Assembly (NCBI GenBank): GCA_900323505.1
Contig: OOIN01000020.1
Span: 558,001 to 622,000, forward strand
Direction: 5' to 3'
Source of the DNA: Ustilago trichophora
Taxonomy: Eukaryota > Basidiomycota > Ustilaginomycetes > Ustilaginales > Ustilaginaceae
DNA length: 64,000 bases
The notes beneath the pieces were generated by a model that had not been told where the DNA came from, made no database searches, and saw only the letters and a list, made by a program, of their open reading frames with translations. A program made the position numbers and the translations under genes. The stretch's first letter is position 1. Each line of letters opens with the position of its first letter. Shown one piece after another: positions 54,040 through 63,257 of the stretch.

Positions 54040-54652
54040 TTCTGTAGATTGACCTTGGGATGGATGTTCGTCGAGCGTGTCAATGGTCGCTAGGTGATAA
54101 CAAGCATGATCACCATCGACGTTGGGCAGAACTGAAACGAGCTGTTGCAGATAGATGGAAGCAGCCAGAAAGCGGTCGCCTGGCACTCGCGTTTAGATTG
54201 CCGGCTCCTAGCAGCCAAATCACTCTCTAGCCACAATCCACAACTCCTCAGCCTCCAACTGGACCTGTGGTCTGGTCTAAATGAGAAAAAGACTCGAGAG
54301 ATTCTCTTGAATGTTATGACCATGCCTCCTACTGTCCCTGCCTAGTTCTTGTGAAAAGCATCCGCCATGTAAGAAGTGAACGGTCTTACAATTAAATCGC
54401 GGTTCACGTTGTAAGACCGTCCCCTCCTTACATGGCGGACCCTTCCGCGTAAAAGCTGTCATGACCTACGCAACTCCAAATGATTTCCCGTTGCTCCTAC
54501 ACTCTTTGACGTTTAGCTCGTGCAAAGCATTCACATTCCCTGCTCAACTTTCAATCCATTCGTTTGTCTCTACCGTCGGACGAACTTCAGACGATTGTCA
54601 AAACAGAAGATTCAAAATAGAAAAGCTGTTTGGTATTGCCATGATACATGGA
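54040..54652. other. Intergenic with a 79-bp foldback
   Basis: About 610 bp between the RBM18-like start and the Zn2Cys6 regulator's stop. It contains the inverted repeat at 54361-54439. No gene is seen. Confidence 0.6.
54361..54439. repeat. 79-bp foldback (31-bp arms, 17-bp loop)
   Basis: The left arm 54361-54391 (TCCGCCATGTAAG...GGTCTTACAA) and right arm 54409-54439 are inverted copies with three mismatches in 31 bp, clustered at the middle (AAGTGAAC against GAGGGGAC). Each arm holds two inverted-repeat words, CCGCCATGTAAG and CGGTCTTACAA. It could be a miniature foldback element, a structured 3' UTR of the regulator gene or a cruciform. No clear target duplication flanks it. Confidence 0.85.
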
Positions 54653-57529
54653 TCACGCCAGCGAAAGACTATTTGTGCTCATGGAATTGGCGGTGGGTGG
54701 ATCGTAATCTCGAAGGAATCCAAAGAGAATGTCAGAGTTGGTAGCGGCGTCGGATGATCCAGCAAACAAGCTGTCCGAGGCTGTACCGGTAGCCGATTCA
54801 AACTGATCAAAAGAGGCGAGAATGCTCTCAAAATCAATCTCGTAGGGTGGCGTGACTCCCATGGCTGAATTGTCGATGGCACTTGCCCTGCTCAACGCTC
54901 CACCAGCTGCAGATGGCGCCATCGATAGCGCAGAGGGATTCTGTGTGCCCATGCTGCTCGTCACTGTGTCTTTGCCATTCGCTACACCATTGCCACCGCC
55001 ATCACCACCACCACTACCACCACTTACGTGAAGCGGCGGACTCTCATCGTTAGCCATAGGCGAGAGTCCACCTTCGTCACCTTCGCCGTTCTGCAACAAG
55101 TCGAGAATGCCTGCTCGTTCGGCCATGTTGCTGATGACGCTCTTTGCCTTGACAACGCCTGGATTCGGATCTTGATTCTCTTCAAAGTCTCGTAGGCATT
55201 GACGAAGCGCCTTGAGCTCGTACCTTCGACTTGAGGCTGCCATGTTGGCTGCTTCACCTGTGGCGCTGGATGGCGGTCGTTGTTGTAGCTGTGCTGCCAA
55301 GCGAACGTGGATGCCTGCAGCGCAAAAGTTGATATACGAGATCAATTGTGGCGCACCCTTCATGCTGACGGTTTGTCGATACAGATTCATCAAGCTCGAG
55401 ATGCTCGATGCCGCGTCGACGCACGCTTTCCAAGCAGATCTTCCAGTGGCAGCATCGTCGCTGCGAAGGTGGCCATGCGGGAGAAACGGTCGATTCAACA
55501 GAATCGTCAATGCATGGTACAGCGCATGCAACGAGATGAGGTTCGGTGGCCGAGTGCGCGACCGTTGCGCCGTACATCGCCCTCCTGGCGAGATGGAATC
55601 AATGCGAAGGTGAGCAGGCAACGAAGTGCGCCAAGTCGCCAGCTCGGATCGCATCCCAATCAGATGCTCGGTCTGCGCTCGTTCGGGACGCGATCCACTG
55701 TCGATCGAGTAGAAGAGATGGATGATCTTCTCCATGATGACGGTCAATCGACACAGTTGAGTGAAAGTGGAAACGCTGTAGATGGGGCCAGTGTAGCCGG
55801 CTGGTGTTGTATTTGTCACTCGCGGCGTCTCCTCGCAAGCAGGACCACGATATGCTACGGGGGTCCAGAATTCGGTCTCTTCAAAGTGGTCGTAAAACTC
55901 GATGGGGACATACAGGTTGCGCCACTCGATCGAGGCCTGTCGTCCTTGATACAGCGAATGAATCTTGTCAATCACATAGGCACCCCACACGACGCGTCGA
56001 CGCAGCTCGAGCTCCTCCAACGCCATGGTGCCCGAAGCTACGAGCTCGATGCTGTCCTCGTTCATGCCCAGATCAATCGCCATGCGAAAGGCCAAGCCCG
56101 AGTGGAGCCATGCTGCACTTTCACTGCCACGGGCGTAGTGGGTGCATGCGAGCAGCAAAAGAGCCTGAACGGTCGTGATGCGGCTCTTGATCAGAGCTTC
56201 GGGAAGCAGCTGCTGCACGCGTTCAAGAAACTGCAGACCAGCCGTCGAAGGGTCATTGACGTCGGACCTGACCTGGTCGATTCGGTCGGAAAACTTGGCT
56301 GCACCGAAAAGGATGGCGTGGAAGAGAAGTTTGGAAAAGTACTTTGCTTTGCCTGGAGGAGCGGCCATGTCCCTCATGAACAGAGGACGATAGGTGACGA
56401 GATAGGCATGGTGTTGTCGATTCCAGTGCAAGTTGAGCAGATGGATGGCGAGCTCTGGCTCTACGCCATCAAAGTCGAGCTTGCCCGAGACGACGTTCAT
56501 CACCTCTTGCTGCCTCTCTCTTGCCGCCATCGACGTCAATCGATCGTTGAGCAACGCTGGATCCAGCGGAAGACGCTGCGGGCGTTCCTCCCTGCCGACA
56601 TCAGCGCTGAGTCCACCTCGTTCCACATCCACATTGGATCGACGATCGCTCGTAGAAGGCTCAGGCGCGCTGAAGGAAGCGCTGGTGGGACCATGGTAGC
56701 GAGACTCGCCACGGTTGTTGACACGCAGGTTCGACATGACACCACGATTCGCCTGCTGATTGGGCGAGGCGTGCGTTGGTGTGCGAGGTACATTGCCAAT
56801 CGAGTGTCGCGGATGGCCAAGATCCGCAATGATGGTCGCTACAGCTGAAGAGGTCGGAGAGGTCGGCGAAGGTGACGATGCACGAGCAGGCGAGACGGCT
56901 GGGAGCGATGTTCGCGAACGACGTTGGTCTGATGGTGTAGCGTGCGTCAACGCAGGCGTTTGCCGTGAAGTAGATGCGCGGCTGAGCGATTCATCTTGAT
57001 CCGAAGCATCCGACCCCGCATACGAGCTACTTGCTATCCGTCTCCTTCCACTGTTGGATGCGGGTGGGCGTGCATTCCCCGCATCTGCGTAGCTTGAGTC
57101 TGTGGATGACGATGCGTTCAGAGTGGCATCGGACAAAGCGGAAGTCGAGGGGCGCCTGTGAATCGAAGCAAGTTGGACTTCCAACTGTCGAATCCGGTCT
57201 TGAGCATCGTGCAAAGCAGGCGCAGTTCCGTTTGACTTTCTGGTGGTTTGACGATCTTGAAAATGGCAGGTGTTGGCTCGGTCGTGCTGTTGGCACTTGT
57301 CACAAGGCTGCTTGCCATCACATCGGATCTGTGGAGGCCAGGCGAGGCCAGGCGAGGCGGTCAGGAACGGAAGTAGTCGAGCAAAGTCAAAGTCAGCCCG
57401 GATTCAGACGGATATGCTGTCATAAGAGGAGAATCTTACCTTGCGCCTACGACAAAAGTCGCAAGCGGTAGAGACGGCTGGTTGACGCCGGTGAGAGCGT
57501 GGAGTGTCTGAAGACCTAGAAGCCGGCAT
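54653..57529 (-). CDS. Zn2Cys6 transcription factor with fungal-specific regulatory domain
   Basis: There are two exons, 57529-57440 and 57328-54653, giving 921 aa. The 111-bp phase-0 intron (GTAAGA, CCTGACC, CCACAG) falls inside the zinc cluster, between CDFCRRRK and IRCDGK. The cluster is complete: C23-x2-C26-x6-C33-x5-C39-x2-C42-x8-C51. It is followed by a short dimerisation helix (DAQDRIRQLEVQLASI). The middle homology region (fungal_trans) spans ~300-650 (LLNLHWNRQHHAYLVTYRPL, RITTVQALLLLACTHYARGS, AFRMAIDLGMN). The Ser/Gly-rich tail is a probable activation domain. It is a nuclear DNA-binding regulator. The gene is divergent from the PrpF-like gene across ~650 bp, as pathway-specific regulators often are. 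The target is unknown. Confidence 0.9.
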
Positions 57530-58183
57530 ATCGCGCGCCCTCCTTGCAACGTTAGCCTCGGCTGGATGGTGGAGACGGCGACGGACAATTCGGACGGAAG
57601 ACCAATAGAGGAGGTAGAGGAGGAGAAGATGGTAGCGAAACGGGAAGAACGGAGGAAGGAGCCAAGTAGGGATGTTGAGCCTTGTGTGTAACAGCTTTGT
57701 GCGAACCCTGTTGGGTTTCGATCCGGTTGATGGATTAGACCGAGAGCCACAACGGAGCAACGAGCGATGAGCGATGAGCGATGAGCGCGCTGTTTTGGCC
57801 GGTAAATACAGTATTTGAAATTAATCACAAATTTCCAACATTTAATTTCAATTTTTGTGACGGAGCGGACGGAGAGACGGAGCTGTCGAATCCAACCGGC
57901 GCAAGCGGACATGTTGATCTCCATCATTTTGGACGTCATCTTTCTGCAACCAGCCACTGTGTTCCACCACTTTGATTCATGCTATCTCCTGCCAAGTTCC
58001 GGAATATGCTGTGCTCTTCAGTTCACTTGGTTGCCGCCGGCGTGCCGGTATCTTTGTCCGTCCTGCGCCGTACTTATCCGCCAGACATTAAGCTAACTTA
58101 TATATCATGGCGCCACCGTCATCGACCCGCACACTACCCCATAGACGTAAACTTTACCATCAAGCAAATCTATTCCAATCATC
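57530..58183. promoter_or_regulatory. Shared divergent promoter, regulator / PrpF-like gene
   Basis: About 650 bp. It holds GAGCGAT repeats (57761-57787), two CGG half-site-rich segments (GGAGCGGACGGAGAGACGG at ~57861) that could serve a Zn2Cys6 dimer, and a TATATAT box (58099-58105). Binding is inferred only. Confidence 0.45.
58099..58105 (+). promoter_or_regulatory. TATA box of the PrpF-like gene
   Basis: TATATAT lies 79 bp upstream of ATG 58184. Confidence 0.5.
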
Positions 58184-59482
58184 ATGTTGCTCCAGCCTAC
58201 CTCAGCAAGACACTTTGAGGATTTTCGCCATGTCGAGCCCAAGATCCTCACCAACCCGAGCATCCAGGCAGCTTCGACTTCCGCCAGCGCTCCTTATTTT
58301 GAGCGTCGCTCCATTCGCACAGTGATCATGCGTGCAGGCACTTCCAAGGGTCTCTTTATCAACGCCAACGAGCTTCCTGCATCTCGTGCTGCTTGGCAGA
58401 ATATTTTGCCCGCCGTCATGGGCAGCCCGGATCCGTTTGGTCGCCAGCTCAACGGTCTCGGTGGAGGAAGTTCGACGACTTCCAAGATCGCCGTCATCTC
58501 GCAGAGTGCCACGCCAGACGTGGCTGACGTCGACTACCTCTTCATTCAGTGCCCCATCGAGGGCGAGAAGCTCGACTTCACTGGCAATTGCGGCAACATC
58601 CTCAGCGGTGTGGGTCCCTTTGCTTTCGAAGAAGGTCTCATCCCATCCAGGGTCCTTGCTCCCCTCGCTGCTTTCGCCAAGTCCAACGGTGGACGTGAGG
58701 AAAAGGTGGCTCTCACTCTTCGTTGCTTGAACAACGGTCAGCTCATTCGATCCACCTTCCTCGTTCGCAATGGCAAGCCCGTAGAGTTTGGAGACGTAGT
58801 CATCGATGGTGTCGCAGGCACAGGTTCGCCCATTCAACTTGACTTCCTCGATCCAGCCGGCAGCATGTGCAGCTCTCTCTGCCCTACCGGTAATCCGGTC
58901 GATATGCTCCGTGTCGAAGGAGAAGATCTCCCTGTCGAAGTCTCGTGCGTCGACGCTGCCAACCCTTTTGTCTTTGTCCGTCTCACCGACATTGACGACT
59001 CCCTTCACGGTGATGAGTCGGCTGATATCCTCAACCGACACGCACCTCGTATCGAACGCATTCGTCAGGCTGCAGCAGTCCTCATGGGTCTCGCACCCGA
59101 CACAGCCACCGCGGCAAAGACCAAAGGTACACCCAAGATCTGCCTCGTTTCCGACCCTCTCCCTGGATCCGACTGCCACGTTCTCTCACGATCCTTCTCC
59201 ATGGGTCGCCCCCACCCAGCACTCCAACTCTCCGGAGGTGTCTGCCTCGCTGCCGCTTGCTCAATTCCAGGTGCCATTCCCAACGAGATCCTTTTGAGGC
59301 ACAGGAAGATCATGCCAGAGAGGTTGAAGTTCTCTCACGCTTGCGGTGCCATCGAGGCAACAGCCGATGTCGAGATCGACACCAAGAGCCCTGTCGGCGT
59401 TCATGTTCGAAGCACTTCACTTTTCCGAACAGCAAGGCGACTCGCCTCTGCTGAGGCTTACTACCTTGCACCAACTCAGTAA
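58184..59482 (+). CDS. PrpF-family isomerase (aconitate / 2-methylaconitate isomerase type)
   Basis: The product is 432 aa with no intron, about 40 aa longer at the N terminus than bacterial PrpF. Signature VIMRAGTSKGLFI (~47-59), DPFGRQLNGLGGGSSTTSKI, the catalytic-Cys segment FTGNCGNILSGVGPFA, GSPIQLDFLDPAG, the SLHGDESADI loop, and C-terminal RLKFSHACGAIEATADVEI. This is the family of AcnD-PrpF 2-methylcitrate isomerase and of Adi1, which makes trans-aconitate from cis-aconitate in Ustilago itaconate synthesis. The N terminus (MLLQPTSARHFEDF) is a weak mitochondrial-signal candidate. Neighbours are a divergent Zn2Cys6 regulator and a convergent tricarboxylate carrier. Codons are C-rich, indicating good expression. 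The substrate is not provable by sequence. Confidence 0.9.
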   Translation: MLLQPTSARHFEDFRHVEPKILTNPSIQAASTSASAPYFERRSIRTVIMRAGTSKGLFINANELPASRAAWQNILPAVMGSPDPFGRQLNGLGGGSSTTSKIAVISQSATPDVADVDYLFIQCPIEGEKLDFTGNCGNILSGVGPFAFEEGLIPSRVLAPLAAFAKSNGGREEKVALTLRCLNNGQLIRSTFLVRNGKPVEFGDVVIDGVAGTGSPIQLDFLDPAGSMCSSLCPTGNPVDMLRVEGEDLPVEVSCVDAANPFVFVRLTDIDDSLHGDESADILNRHAPRIERIRQAAAVLMGLAPDTATAAKTKGTPKICLVSDPLPGSDCHVLSRSFSMGRPHPALQLSGGVCLAAACSIPGAIPNEILLRHRKIMPERLKFSHACGAIEATADVEIDTKSPVGVHVRSTSLFRTARRLASAEAYYLAPTQ

Positions 59483-59884
59483 AATTGTTCTTTGCATTTT
59501 TTGTTTTTTTCTCGTTTCGTTGGACCTTGCAATGACACCATATACCTCGTTCAACCTTGTCGCAGGCGTGTGCTACGAGACCTTGTTCCGCTGTACACTG
59601 AAGCTTGAGAACAGCAAACGTATTTTTGCACTTTGCTGCAATTGATTTGGTGTGCTCGCACAAAGGTCTTCACATTGCCAGGGCATGCGCCTGCTTCATT
59701 CCAATTCCAAACTGACAACGGCAGAGTACAATTCATCACATTGTGGCTAGAGCTTTATCGAATTTGTGTTCTTTCACACCGCTCAACGCCTATACTTGGT
59801 TTTCTTCTTCTATCTCAGCCGCTAAGGTTAAGGTTGGAAAGCGTCTATATTGAATCGATACTGAGTTGCAAAAAAACGATACCA
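59483..59884. other. Convergent intergenic region
   Basis: About 400 bp between the PrpF-like and carrier 3' ends. No gene is seen. Confidence 0.6.
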
Positions 59885-60976
59885 TCAAAGAGGGGGGTTC
59901 AACCATCCAATCACGGTCTCGTACGCAGTAAACGCAATACCACCGCTGAAGATGAGCCTTGTCAACCTTGGCGTTGTGCCCTTCCACAAGCTCTTGACAC
60001 CTTCCTTCTTGACAATGTCAACACCGCACGAGAGAATGGTGGGTCGCTTTGCAGCTGCGACGGCGCTGGATGCAGAGGGGGACTGTTGCAAGCGTGTCTT
60101 GACCACGTCAAAGGGCATGGTGAGGTATACGGTGATAAGACCTGCGCCTGCACCCGAAGCAAAGGTGGCCGCTGTAGATTTGCCGTATCCGGCCTGGGTT
60201 TGCACCGACTTGAGCACCGAGTACGAAGTGAGACGCACCGACGAGTTGGCACCCTGTCGCAGCACGGTAGCACCCAGACCACGGTAGAGACCTGCGAGTC
60301 CTTCGGCGGCGACGATCTTCTGTACGGCATCGATTGGGCCCTTGAACTTGCGCAGATGGGCAGGCTGAAGCGAGTCCTGAATCATCCTTGTCTTGACAGC
60401 CTCGGAAGGGGTGACGGCCAGCATGGCCTCGGCAGATCCGGCGAGGAATCCAGCCAAAATGGAGCGACCCATACCCAGCTTCTCTTTTCCGCCGTTGGAG
60501 GCGGTACTCTTGGGTCGGAGCAGGTTCTGGATTGTGTCGTAGGTCAAGAATCGTACACCTGCTTTCGCCGAGTTTCCTGTGACCATGGCACCGGCGCCCT
60601 GGAAGAAGCCTCGAACACCGTGAAGTCTCCAAGTGTCTCGTACGATCTGCATGGCAGATGCACCTGCTCTTGGCACGGCAACCGAGCTAGCAGTCGATGT
60701 GGGGGTAATGTTGAGCTTGTGAGCGGGCAAAGCGCCGTAGGAAATGAAACGAGCCGAGCCTGCGGTGCCCTTGAGCTTGGGTGCAGAGGAGTTGGCAGCG
60801 GCAGCAGCAGCATTGCTGGAGCTTGCTGCGTTCGAAGCAAGCTGTGCTTGAGTCTTGACAAACTCGGTGGGGTAGGTGAGGAAGCCCTCGACGGCACCAG
60901 CGATGGTACCGGCGAGCAACGAGTGCATAGGGGAGGGCGCAGCGCGCTTCTCTGTTGCCGACATTGTGAATTGCAC
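59885..60976 (-). CDS. Mitochondrial tricarboxylate (citrate/aconitate) carrier
   Basis: The product is 363 aa with no intron. An alternative Met5 (MSATEKR) starts at 60964. There are three mitochondrial-carrier repeats with signatures PTEFVK, PSEAVK and PFDVVK. The words AVTPSEAVKTRMIQD and YRGLGATVLRQGANSSVRL are diagnostic of the citrate carrier (Ctp1) branch, which also contains the cis-aconitate exporter Mtt1 of the smut itaconate pathway. It sits in the inner mitochondrial membrane and exchanges tricarboxylate for malate/citrate. Unusual: a ~60-residue Ala/Ser-rich insertion in the first matrix loop (ASNAASSSNAAAAAANSS...). It lies 400 bp from a convergent PrpF-family isomerase. Confidence 0.9.
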   Translation of the reverse strand: MQFTMSATEKRAAPSPMHSLLAGTIAGAVEGFLTYPTEFVKTQAQLASNAASSSNAAAAAANSSAPKLKGTAGSARFISYGALPAHKLNITPTSTASSVAVPRAGASAMQIVRDTWRLHGVRGFFQGAGAMVTGNSAKAGVRFLTYDTIQNLLRPKSTASNGGKEKLGMGRSILAGFLAGSAEAMLAVTPSEAVKTRMIQDSLQPAHLRKFKGPIDAVQKIVAAEGLAGLYRGLGATVLRQGANSSVRLTSYSVLKSVQTQAGYGKSTAATFASGAGAGLITVYLTMPFDVVKTRLQQSPSASSAVAAAKRPTILSCGVDIVKKEGVKSLWKGTTPRLTRLIFSGGIAFTAYETVIGWLNPPL

Positions 60977-61186
60977 AAAGGTGGTGGAGATTGTGAAATG
61001 CTAAAGATGAAGATGAACAAGGTGGGTGCGAAAGGATGCGTATACCGCCGGCTGAAGTGCTTTCTTTATGTATAAAGAGTTGGTAATTCTCTCACTATCG
61101 CTCTCAGTGTTGCTCTATGGCTGATCGGTCGATGGATACTATGAGACGTTCCGATGGTGGTAGGACGGAGCTGGTCGGCGAACAGT

Positions 61187-61381
61187 TCTGTCAGAACTTA
61201 CTCGCGAAACAGGGAAGAGGAAGAGAGAAAACCCTATCTTAAACGCGGGGAGGAGAAGAAAACTCTGGGGCTCTAAGGCTCCGGCCCGCCGTAAGGGGGG
61301 ACGGATGAGCGCAACGGAGCAAGACGGAGCGGAGTGAGCAAAGATGGACACAAGGAGGCACAGACAGGGCGGAAGAGAGAG

Positions 61382-61415
<34 letters not shown>

Positions 61416-61923
61416 AGAGGGAAAAAACAAGGAAACAACGCGGGTGAATCGATGCTCACGAGGGAGCCTGCCTGAGGTGGCGAGCCGTAGATGCCCAAAG
61501 GGCCTGCCTGGGGTGGCGAACCGATGCTCACTGAGGAGCCTGCCGAAGGTGGCGAACCGATGCTCGCAGGGGAGCCTGCCGAAGGTGGCAAACCGATGCT
61601 CACTGAGGAGCCTGCCTGGGGTGGCGAACCGATGCTCACTGAGGAGCCTGCTGAAGGTGGCGAACCGATGCTCGCAGGGGAGCCTGCCGAAGGTGGCGAG
61701 CCAAAGATGCCCAAAAGGGCCTGCCTGGGGTGGCGAACCAGTGATCTGTTCCGCTGTCTTGGCGGTGTGGTGGAGTAATTCAAAGGAAGTAGAAACGACT
61801 ACTAAGCGAGCTGTTTCACTAGAGACATGGTTGTCGAGAGGAAGAATTGGCTGAGTTGGAAGTTGAATTAGTCTGGAGAATTTCGCTTCCCAGACGCCGT
61901 CACGTGTTGAGTACTCGCACGAG
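61187..61923. repeat. Repeat unit, copy A (interrupted by minisatellite)
   Basis: It starts TCTGTCAGAACTTACTCGCG and ends ACGCCGTCACGTGTTGAGTA followed by CTCGCACGAG. It shares two long blocks with copy B: 61187-~61375 and ~61789-61923. The poly-A tract and the 36-bp minisatellite lie between the blocks and are missing or reduced in copy B. Confidence 0.85.
61451..61739 (+). repeat. 36-bp minisatellite, 8 units
   Basis: Eight tandem units have the consensus GATGCTCACTGAGGAGCCTG followed by CCGAAGGTGGCGAACC. Seven are exactly 36 bp and the last is 37 bp. Two unit types alternate (CTCACTGAGG and CTCGCAGGGG), and units 2 and 8 share a third variant (GATGCCCAAA), suggesting higher-order duplication. 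Confidence 0.92.
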
Positions 61924-62125
61924 TAATGCAAAGTCCCCGTCCAATTCAAGCAAAGGTCCAATTTGAACGAAAAGGGGAGCATCTCTAAACTTGCAGCAGC
62001 AGCACCGGCAGGAGCCGCAGCAGATGCCAGGGTTGCAATGAAAGATGGTCCGCAGCTGATTTCCGAATCGACGGGCAGGTAGCATAGCCAAGGACAACGG
62101 AGGAGACACAGACGGAGACAACACT

Positions 62126-62470
62126 CTGTCAGAACTTACTCGCGAAACAGGGGAAAAAGGGAAGGGGAAAACCATATTAAATTGCGCGGAGAGAGGAGAA
62201 TCTCTTGAGGCTCTAAGGCTCCCGGCCCGCCGTAAGGGGGGACGGATGAGCGCAAACGGAGCGAGACGGAGCGGAGTGAGCAAATACAGACATAGGGAGG
62301 GAAAGACAGGGCGGGAAAAAAAAAAGGAGAAGCGACTACTAAGCGAGCTGTTTCGCGAGTGGTTTGAGACATGGGTGTAGAGAAAGAGGATTGGCTGAGT
62401 TGGAATTTGAGTGAAGTAGTTCGGAGAAAATTCCTTCACAGACGCCGTCACGTGTCGAATACTCGCACGA
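62126..62470. repeat. Repeat unit, copy B
   Basis: The direct-orientation partner of copy A: same start (TCTGTCAGAACTTACTCGCG), same interior (CCCGCCGTAAGGGGGGACGG and CGACTACTAAGCGAGCTGTT) and same end (GACGCCGTCACGTGT, then ACTCGCACGAG). It lacks the minisatellite, so it is about 345 bp. Confidence 0.85.
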
Positions 62471-63257
62471 GACACGCATTTGCTCCGTCAAAAGTTTCGA
62501 ATAGAGGTCCGTTTTCCGTTACTCCGTTACTCCGTCGATCTTGCCTTTTTGGGTTGAGTTCGATTTCAATGCGGGGCTCCGCTCCAATTGTGCGCGCGCG
62601 TCCGAGTTTGGGTTCACAGTTTGCTGTTTTGCTGTTTTGCTGTGGCTGGCTGGCTGGCTGGCTCCCGTGTTTGCCCCGAATCATATGTCACTGTAAAAGA
62701 GGCCTCTCTCTACCTTGTACCTTGGCAGCAACCAAAGCGGAGGTAGGCCTCCGCCGCTCCTAGCCTTTGGACTGTTTGTCCGCACTCGAGATTCAGTTTG
62801 CCTTCAAGATTCACTTTTTCTTTTGGCCTGGCACAGGCTCACTGTGTCAGCATTAGCCGCCACCGCCGTTCCTTGAAGCCATGTTGCTTCCTTGACACCA
62901 TGCTTTGCCCCGAAGCATGTTCTCTCTCTTGACGGACCGGTGACACCACACCAACAAGTCTGATTCGTCCATGTGGTCATGCCAGAACGCAGGAACACCA
63001 ATCATATGGCGCGCTAACTTAGCATGTTTCTCTCCAACACTAGCCTCGATTTCGTATAAGATCTAGGTGGTCCCACCCGTCCGCTCTGATTGTGGGGCCC
63101 CTCTCTCATCCTCATCATCCTTCATCATCTCGACAGGCACAAGCACCTTCTTCCACACTACTTCGAGGCCAAGGATCCCCACAGAGACCCAAGCTGTTTT
63201 TTTTTGTGTCCCCTAGATACTCTCCATCCTTTTCCCATACACATTCATCTCGATAAA

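Larger units (their letters stand above)
60977..63257. other. Repeat-rich intergenic region
   Basis: About 2.3 kb between the carrier and sugar-porter 5' ends. It contains two diverged copies of one repeat unit, a 36-bp minisatellite, a poly-A tract (~61381-61413) and GGCT repeats (62645-62660). Open frames across the minisatellite encode repetitive GSPPSAG-type or RCSLRSLP-type sequence on the two strands and are not called as genes. Confidence 0.65.

Noticed and set aside
61139..61783. Minus-strand 214-aa frame with GSPPSAG repeats, resembling a repetitive secreted/cell-wall protein
   Set aside because: The frame exists because the minisatellite period is 36 bp. It also crosses the poly-A tract as poly-Phe and lacks a signal peptide or conserved flank.
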